Of a stretch of DNA of 64,000 nt, positions 59,217-64,000 are shown piece by piece. How positions within the stretch are numbered: the stretch's first letter is position 1; every line of letters starts with the position of its first letter. Source of the stretch: Streptacidiphilus sp. PB12-B1b (GTDB lineage: Bacteria > Actinomycetota > Actinomycetes > Streptomycetales > Streptomycetaceae); NCBI RefSeq assembly GCF_014084125.1, contig NZ_CP048405.1:5704001-5768000 (forward strand). The letters run 5' to 3'. A program made the translations under genes and the position numbers. A model generated the notes under the pieces. That model had not been told where the DNA came from, did no database searches, and was given only the letters and a program-made list of their open reading frames with translations.

Positions 59217-61169
59217 GTGACCGCCCCGCTCGCGTTGGAGCTGGCCGTCGCCGGGGTGGCCGTGGGCGGTGCCGCAGCCCTGTCCGGTATGGGCCTGGTC
59301 GCCTGCTACCGCACCACCGGAGTGCTCAACGTCGCCCAGGGCGCGATCGCCATGATCGTCGCCTATGCCCTGCGGCAGACTGTGGTGGTGTGGCACTGGC
59401 CGCGCGCCCTGGCCGCCCCCTGCTGCCTACTGCTGCTCGCACCCGGGCTCGGTGTGCTGCTGGACGTCCTGGTGTTCCGGCCGTTGCAGCGCCGCCGGGC
59501 CGGGGCCGGGGAGACCCTCGTCGCCGGGCTGGGCGTGTTCGTCCTGCTCATCGGCGTGGCCTACCTGGTCTGGGGCCCCACGCCGCGCGCGGACGCCCCC
59601 GCACTGCTGCCGCGACTGCGGATCGCCGACATGGGCGGGCTGGATCTGCAGCTCGACACCGTGGTGGAACTCGGGACCGTCCTGGTCCTGGCCCTGCTGG
59701 TGGGCGCCGTCACCCGCCGGACCCGCTTCGGGACAAGTCTGCGCGCCGTCGTGGACGACCGCCGCCTGGCCGAACTCGGCGGCCTGGACGCGGACATGGT
59801 CTCCTCGGTGGGCTGGGCCTTCGGCTCCTTCACCGCCGGGCTCAGCGGCGTACTGCTTGCGCCGAATCTGCAACTCGACCCGTACGGGCTGCCGTTGCTG
59901 GTCATGGAGACCATGGCCGTCGCCGTCCTCGCCGGGCTGCGCAGCCTTCCGGCGGCCATAGCCTCCGCACTGGCTCTCGGCGTGGCGCAGAGCGAGCTGA
60001 CGCAAATTCATCTCACCGGTCTGGCGCAGCCCTTGGTGGAGTCGACCGGCGCCAACCTGTTCGTCCTGGCGCTGCTGTCGGCCGCGCTGCTGCCGCGCCT
60101 GCTGCCCTCGATCACGCGCGAGGAATACGAATCGGCACTGACCATACGTCAGTCATGGCCGATGAAAGCGGGATCGGGGCCGAGGGTCGCCCTCGTGACA
60201 GGCCTGGGCCTGCTGCTGCCGCTGGCGCTGCGCGCGGACGATCTGCGCGTCGCCCTCCACATGCCCGCGCTGGCGCTGATCCTGCTCTCCGTCGTGGTGG
60301 TCACCGGATATGCGGGTCAGATCTCGCTCGGCCAGGCCGGGTACGCCGGGTTGGGCGCACTGGTCACCGGAGTGCTGGCCGGCGGGGGCGTTCCGGGGCT
60401 GCCGCGCCTGCCCGGTCTGGTGGGGCTGGCTGCGGGCGTACTGCTCGCCGCGCTGCTGGCGCTACTGGTCGGGCGGCCGACGATCCACCGCAGAGGGCTC
60501 GCCCTGGCCCTGGCCACCTTCGCCGTGGGCACCGCACTGAGCCGACTCCTCTTCCAGCAGCCTTTTGCCGCAACCCGGTTGGCGCTGGACCGGACCGGGC
60601 TGATGGCCCACGACCGCGTCTTCTACCTGCTGGAACTGCTGCTGCTGGGCGCGGCCCTGCTGTTGGTGCGATCGCTGCACCGGGGCCGCACCGGGAGGGC
60701 GCTGGGGGCGGTGCGCGACCACGAACCGGCGGCAGCAGCCGCCGGGGTGGACGTCGCACGGGTCAAACTGCTGGCGTTCACCGTGGGCGCGGCCCTGGCG
60801 GCGCTCGGTGGCGGGCTGCTCGGGTTGGGGGTGCAGGCGTTCGACCCGGACAGCTTCGATCCGGTGTACGGGCTGATCTGGTTCGCCGCCGTGGTCGTCG
60901 CGGGCGCGGACAGCGCCCTCGGCGCGGTGCTGGCGGCGGCGGTCCTGACCGCCCTGGACGCCGCGAGCCTGCCCGGCGCCTCCACGGCGGCGATCGGCAT
61001 CCTGGCACTCCTCCGGGGCTGGATTCCCGGGGTATATATGACAGACCATCAGTCCGCCGACGAGCGCCAGCAGCTGCGGCTCAGCCCGCTGGGACGCAGC
61101 CTGGCCGCCCGTATCGGTGGCGCTCCCCCGACCGCGAGCGGGCCGCTGCCACCGGGCGGCGGCACGTGA
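59217..61169 (+). CDS. Fused LivH-LivM branched-chain amino-acid-type ABC permease
   Basis: A 650-residue inner-membrane protein joining the two permease subunits that are normally separate. The LivH half (~1-290) has GVLNVAQGAIAMIVAYAL and FGTSLRAVVDDRRLAELGGL. The LivM half (~320-620) has VVTGYAGQISLGQAGYAGLG and GRTGRALGAVRDHEPAAAAA. The GTG at 59217 has GGAGGGG 6 nt before it. It belongs to an operon with two ATPases downstream and the small membrane protein upstream; the binding protein is divergent. An ACTGAC-N5-GTCAGT palindrome lies inside, at the junction between the halves. Confidence 0.88.
   Translation: MTAPLALELAVAGVAVGGAAALSGMGLVACYRTTGVLNVAQGAIAMIVAYALRQTVVVWHWPRALAAPCCLLLLAPGLGVLLDVLVFRPLQRRRAGAGETLVAGLGVFVLLIGVAYLVWGPTPRADAPALLPRLRIADMGGLDLQLDTVVELGTVLVLALLVGAVTRRTRFGTSLRAVVDDRRLAELGGLDADMVSSVGWAFGSFTAGLSGVLLAPNLQLDPYGLPLLVMETMAVAVLAGLRSLPAAIASALALGVAQSELTQIHLTGLAQPLVESTGANLFVLALLSAALLPRLLPSITREEYESALTIRQSWPMKAGSGPRVALVTGLGLLLPLALRADDLRVALHMPALALILLSVVVVTGYAGQISLGQAGYAGLGALVTGVLAGGGVPGLPRLPGLVGLAAGVLLAALLALLVGRPTIHRRGLALALATFAVGTALSRLLFQQPFAATRLALDRTGLMAHDRVFYLLELLLLGAALLLVRSLHRGRTGRALGAVRDHEPAAAAAGVDVARVKLLAFTVGAALAALGGGLLGLGVQAFDPDSFDPVYGLIWFAAVVVAGADSALGAVLAAAVLTALDAASLPGASTAAIGILALLRGWIPGVYMTDHQSADERQQLRLSPLGRSLAARIGGAPPTASGPLPPGGGT
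60137..60153. promoter_or_regulatory. Intragenic palindrome at the LivH/LivM junction
   Basis: ACTGAC-CATAC-GTCAGT followed by CATGG, in the linker between the two permease halves. It shares arms and spacing with the promoter palindrome at 58403-58417. It may be an operator or an internal-promoter relic from when livM was separate. Confidence 0.35.
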
Positions 61170-61182
61170 ACCGCGGGCGCGC

Positions 61183-61884
61183 GTGAACGGCGGGGGCGGG
61201 CGGCTGACCGCGCGCGGGCTGGTGCGGCGCTTCGGCGGGGTCACCGCCGTGGACCAGGTCAGCCTCAGGGTCGTGCCCGGCCGGATCACCGCGCTGACCG
61301 GCCCCAACGGCGCGGGCAAGAGCACCCTCTTCGACTGCCTCAGCGGCGCGCAGCGCCCCGACGCGGGCCGGATCCTGCTCTCCGGGCGCGACATCACCCG
61401 ACTCCCGGAGCACCGCCGGGCCCGGCTCGGGCTGGCCCGGACCTTCCAGCAGATCGCGGTGTTCCCCCGGCTCAGCGTCGCCGAGAACCTCCGCGTCGGC
61501 GCGGAGCAGGCGGGCCGCCGCCGCCCGGCCGAGGCGGGGAGCGCCGTGGAGCGCACGCTGGCCCTGCTCGGCCTGGCCGGGGTGCGCGACCGCCCGGCCT
61601 GGGCGCTGCCCAGCGGCACCCTGCGGCTGGTCGAACTGGGCCGCGCGCTCGCCGCCGACCCGGGCGTCCTGCTGCTGGACGAGCCCGCCGCCGGTCTGGA
61701 CCGAGCCGAGACCCGGCGCTTCATGCTGCTGCTGCGGGCGTTGGCGGACGACGGTCTGGCCGTCCTGCTCGTGGAGCACGACCACGCGCTGGTCGACCGG
61801 TTGGCCGATGCGGTGCTGGTGATGGAGGACGGGCGGGCCCGGCGGCTCCCCGGCGCCGACGGGAGGCCGGACGGTGGCGCTTGA
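61183..61884 (+). CDS. livG: LivG-type ABC ATPase with an atypical signature
   Basis: A 233-residue cytoplasmic ATPase. Walker A is GPNGAGKST, the Q-loop is ARTFQQIAVFP, Walker B is VLLLDEPAAGLD, and the switch His is VEHDHAL. The ABC signature, normally like LSYGQQRRLEIARAL in this family, reads LPSGTLRLVELGRAL. The key Ser-Gly is kept, but the Gly-Gln that follows is replaced. The GTG at 61183 starts the conserved domain; a longer upstream frame overlaps the permease end and lacks coding character. It partners with the next gene, which it overlaps by 11 nt. Confidence 0.82.
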   Translation: MNGGGGRLTARGLVRRFGGVTAVDQVSLRVVPGRITALTGPNGAGKSTLFDCLSGAQRPDAGRILLSGRDITRLPEHRRARLGLARTFQQIAVFPRLSVAENLRVGAEQAGRRRPAEAGSAVERTLALLGLAGVRDRPAWALPSGTLRLVELGRALAADPGVLLLDEPAAGLDRAETRRFMLLLRALADDGLAVLLVEHDHALVDRLADAVLVMEDGRARRLPGADGRPDGGA

Positions 61885-62617
61885 GATCAGCCTGGACCAT
61901 GCCCGGGTCCACTACGGCCCGTTGGAGGCCCTGCACGGGGTGGATCTGCGGATTCCCTCCGGACGGCTGACGCTGCTGCTCGGCCGCAACGGCTCCGGCC
62001 GCAGCACCGTGCTGCACGCGCTCAGCGGTACCGTGCCGCTCTCCGCCGGGCGGGTGCTCTGGCACGGCGGCGCGTCCGGCGGAGCCGGGGAGGGCGCCGA
62101 GGGCACGGCATCAGGCGCGGGGCCGCGCGACATCACCCGGTGGGAGGCCTACCGCCGGGCGCGGTTGGGCATCTGCCTGGTCCCGTCCGGGCGCGCGGTG
62201 TTCCCCTCGCTGACCGTGGGCGAGCAGCTGGGCCTGGCCGGCCGCTCGCGGAAGGACGCGGCGCTGGCCCTCTTCCCGGAACTGGCACGGCTGTTGGGGC
62301 GTACGGCCGGACGGCTGTCCGGCGGCGAGCAGCAGATGCTGGCGTTGGCCCGGGCCTTGGCCGGTCCGGCCCGTCTGCTGCTGCTGGACGAGCCGGGGCG
62401 CGGCCTGGCCGAGCCGGTGGTGGCCCGGCTGCACGCAGCGCTGGCGGCGGCCGTGGCCGACGGGCGGACGGTGGTCCTGGCCGGTCAGGCGCTGCCGCCG
62501 GGGCCGGTGCTGCCGGATCTGGTCTGGGTGCTGCGCCAGGGCGCGGTGGTGTTCGCAGGCGAACCGGAGCGCGGCGCGCCCGCCGCCGCCGGGGACGGCC
62601 GCAGCGCGGCCCCTTGA
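61874..62617 (+). CDS. livF: LivF-like ABC ATPase with Walker A Lys-to-Arg change
   Basis: A 247-residue ABC-type ATPase by fold: GVDLRIPSGRLTLLLGRNGS, signature RLSGGEQQMLALARALAGPA, Walker B RLLLLDEPGRGL. The Walker A motif is GRNGSGRST, with Arg (CGC codon near 62001) in place of the nearly invariant Lys. The switch region reads VVLAGQALPPG without the usual His. A ~20-residue Gly/Ala-rich insertion follows Walker A. ATP hydrolysis at its own site may be weak or absent, leaving LivG as the main motor. Its stop codon is inside the following terminator hairpin. Confidence 0.8.
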   Translation: MALEISLDHARVHYGPLEALHGVDLRIPSGRLTLLLGRNGSGRSTVLHALSGTVPLSAGRVLWHGGASGGAGEGAEGTASGAGPRDITRWEAYRRARLGICLVPSGRAVFPSLTVGEQLGLAGRSRKDAALALFPELARLLGRTAGRLSGGEQQMLALARALAGPARLLLLDEPGRGLAEPVVARLHAALAAAVADGRTVVLAGQALPPGPVLPDLVWVLRQGAVVFAGEPERGAPAAAGDGRSAAP

Positions 62618-62631
62618 GCAAGGGGGCCGCG
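62605..62631. terminator. Hairpin between livF and the RPF gene
   Basis: CGCGGCCCCTT (62605-62615) and AAGGGGGCCGCG (62620-62631) pair with one bulged G and a 4-nt loop, overlapping the livF stop. It serves convergent genes on both sides. Confidence 0.65.
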
Positions 62632-62653
62632 CCAAAGCCGTGCTGACGGTGCA

Positions 62654-63397
<744 letters not shown>

Positions 63398-63973
63398 TTA
63401 ATCCCTCTCTACAGCCCCGGACGGCAGGGTGAAGGGCGCGCTCGGCGCGCTTCGCCTCACTGCTGCGTTGCGCGGGACGGCTCGGTTCACGCTGACGCGC
63501 TCCGGTCCGTCCCGGCGCCCCCCACTCGCCACCGGCCCCTGGCAGGCGGCGGGCACGTTCTCGTGGACAAGCCGAGACCGTGCGGAGGAGGGCGAACCCG
63601 GGTGGTGCTCGTTGCACCGATGTCTGAACGTAGGCAACGGATCGCGCGCTGACAAACAGTTCAGCGACATCGCAGGTCAGATGGAGGTTACCGCGGGTAT
63701 CGATCGAGGAATTCCGGGAATATAAGCGACATTTGACGTCTTTGCACCACCACCGCCGACGCCCTGCGTGACCTGCGCCACACAAAAGTACGGGTGAGCC
63801 ATCCCACACCGTCGACCATCAGTGACGATGTGCCAGCCGAAAGTAGCCGTCGATCTTGGACTCCGGTGACTCGATCGTCGTCAACCGTGACCCGGAGCAC
63901 ACCTGGTCCGTTTGTCATCACGGCTGAGGCAGTCCCGCCCTCGGCCCCCGCTCGCGCAACCCAAGGAGTCTTC
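63398..63973. other. Long leader/promoter region of the RPF gene
   Basis: About 575 bp without a gene. Read leftwards, a TATATT box (63719-63724) could be a -10 for the RPF gene, giving a leader over 300 nt. A riboswitch would be expected for such genes in actinomycetes, but I could not match one with confidence. Confidence 0.35.
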
Positions 63974-64000
63974 GTGCCGCGCTTGATCGATGTCAGCGAC
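63974..64000 (+). CDS. Start of an unidentified gene, cut by the window end
   Basis: A GTG at 63974 is preceded by AAGGAG at 6-nt spacing and opens VPRLIDVSD before the window ends. The ribosome binding site is strong, so a real gene is likely. Nine residues do not allow identification. Confidence 0.55.

Noticed and set aside
61031-61056. Third copy of the CTGAC-N5-GTCAG palindrome at the end of the fused permease gene
   Set aside because: GACAGACCATCAGTC looks similar but lacks symmetric arms. It was not counted as an operator.
63398-63730. Possible c-di-AMP (ydaO-type) riboswitch before the RPF gene
   Set aside because: The long leader and gene type fit, and GGGTTCGCCC occurs, but the other conserved blocks could not be matched by eye. 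A covariance-model search would decide.

Overview
The window is very GC-rich and codon-biased. It contains an RPF/LysM cell-wall protein, a SARP-type regulator remnant, an ECF sigma/anti-sigma pair, Tat-type signal peptides, many GTG starts and actinobacterial insertion sequences. This points to a filamentous actinomycete (Streptomycetales or a close relative). I cannot name the genus from sequence alone.

Positions 1-35.9 kb form a large accessory locus for taking apart a rhamnose-containing plant polysaccharide, probably of the rhamnogalacturonan or arabinogalactan type. It includes L-rhamnose isomerase, a bifunctional rhamnulose-1-phosphate aldolase/lactaldehyde dehydrogenase and a rhamnose mutarotase. 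It also has two complete carbohydrate ABC importers without their own ATPases, a GH78 alpha-L-rhamnosidase, a GH39-like enzyme, a GH35 beta-galactosidase with a ricin-type lectin domain, and an arabinofuranosidase-like enzyme with a CBM2. Two secreted beta-helix proteins and a surface protein built from autotransporter-type repeats complete the set. No rhamnulokinase is present. Control is layered: a LacI regulator faces rhaI, a second LacI regulator has paired palindromic operators in front of itself and of importer operon 1, and an AraC regulator stands next to GH78. Tandem AraC-style direct repeats precede GH78, a beta-helix gene and the GH35 gene. An ECF sigma/anti-sigma pair lies upstream of the arabinofuranosidase. 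Gene debris (a carbohydrate-binding module tail, an rhaI fragment fused to a beta-helix fragment, a frameshifted SARP gene) shows repeated recombination within this locus.

Positions 36.2-50.8 kb are a mobile-element graveyard ending at a tRNA-Pro. It holds the 3' part of a MobF-type relaxase gene; a 2.0-kb unit with perfect 30-bp terminal inverted repeats carrying an SDR gene and an XRE regulator; and a 5'-truncated group II intron whose domain V is split by a 2.6-kb IS-bounded unit carrying an aldo/keto reductase and an HxlR regulator. A chromosomal-looking alpha/beta hydrolase/MarR pair follows. Then come fragments of IS5- and IS3-type elements, a Tn554-like TnpA/TnpB recombinase pair that has lost TnpC, and a complete rve-type IS next to a partial inverted copy.

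Positions 50.8-64 kb look like ordinary chromosome: tRNA-Pro(GGG), an MFS exporter, acyl-CoA thioesterase II, and a large membrane glycosyltransferase-like gene with an apparent frameshift. A branched-chain amino-acid-type ABC system follows, with a binding protein, an MTB12-like lipoprotein, a fused LivH-LivM permease and two unusual ATPases. The window ends with an RPF/LysM protein and the first codons of another gene.
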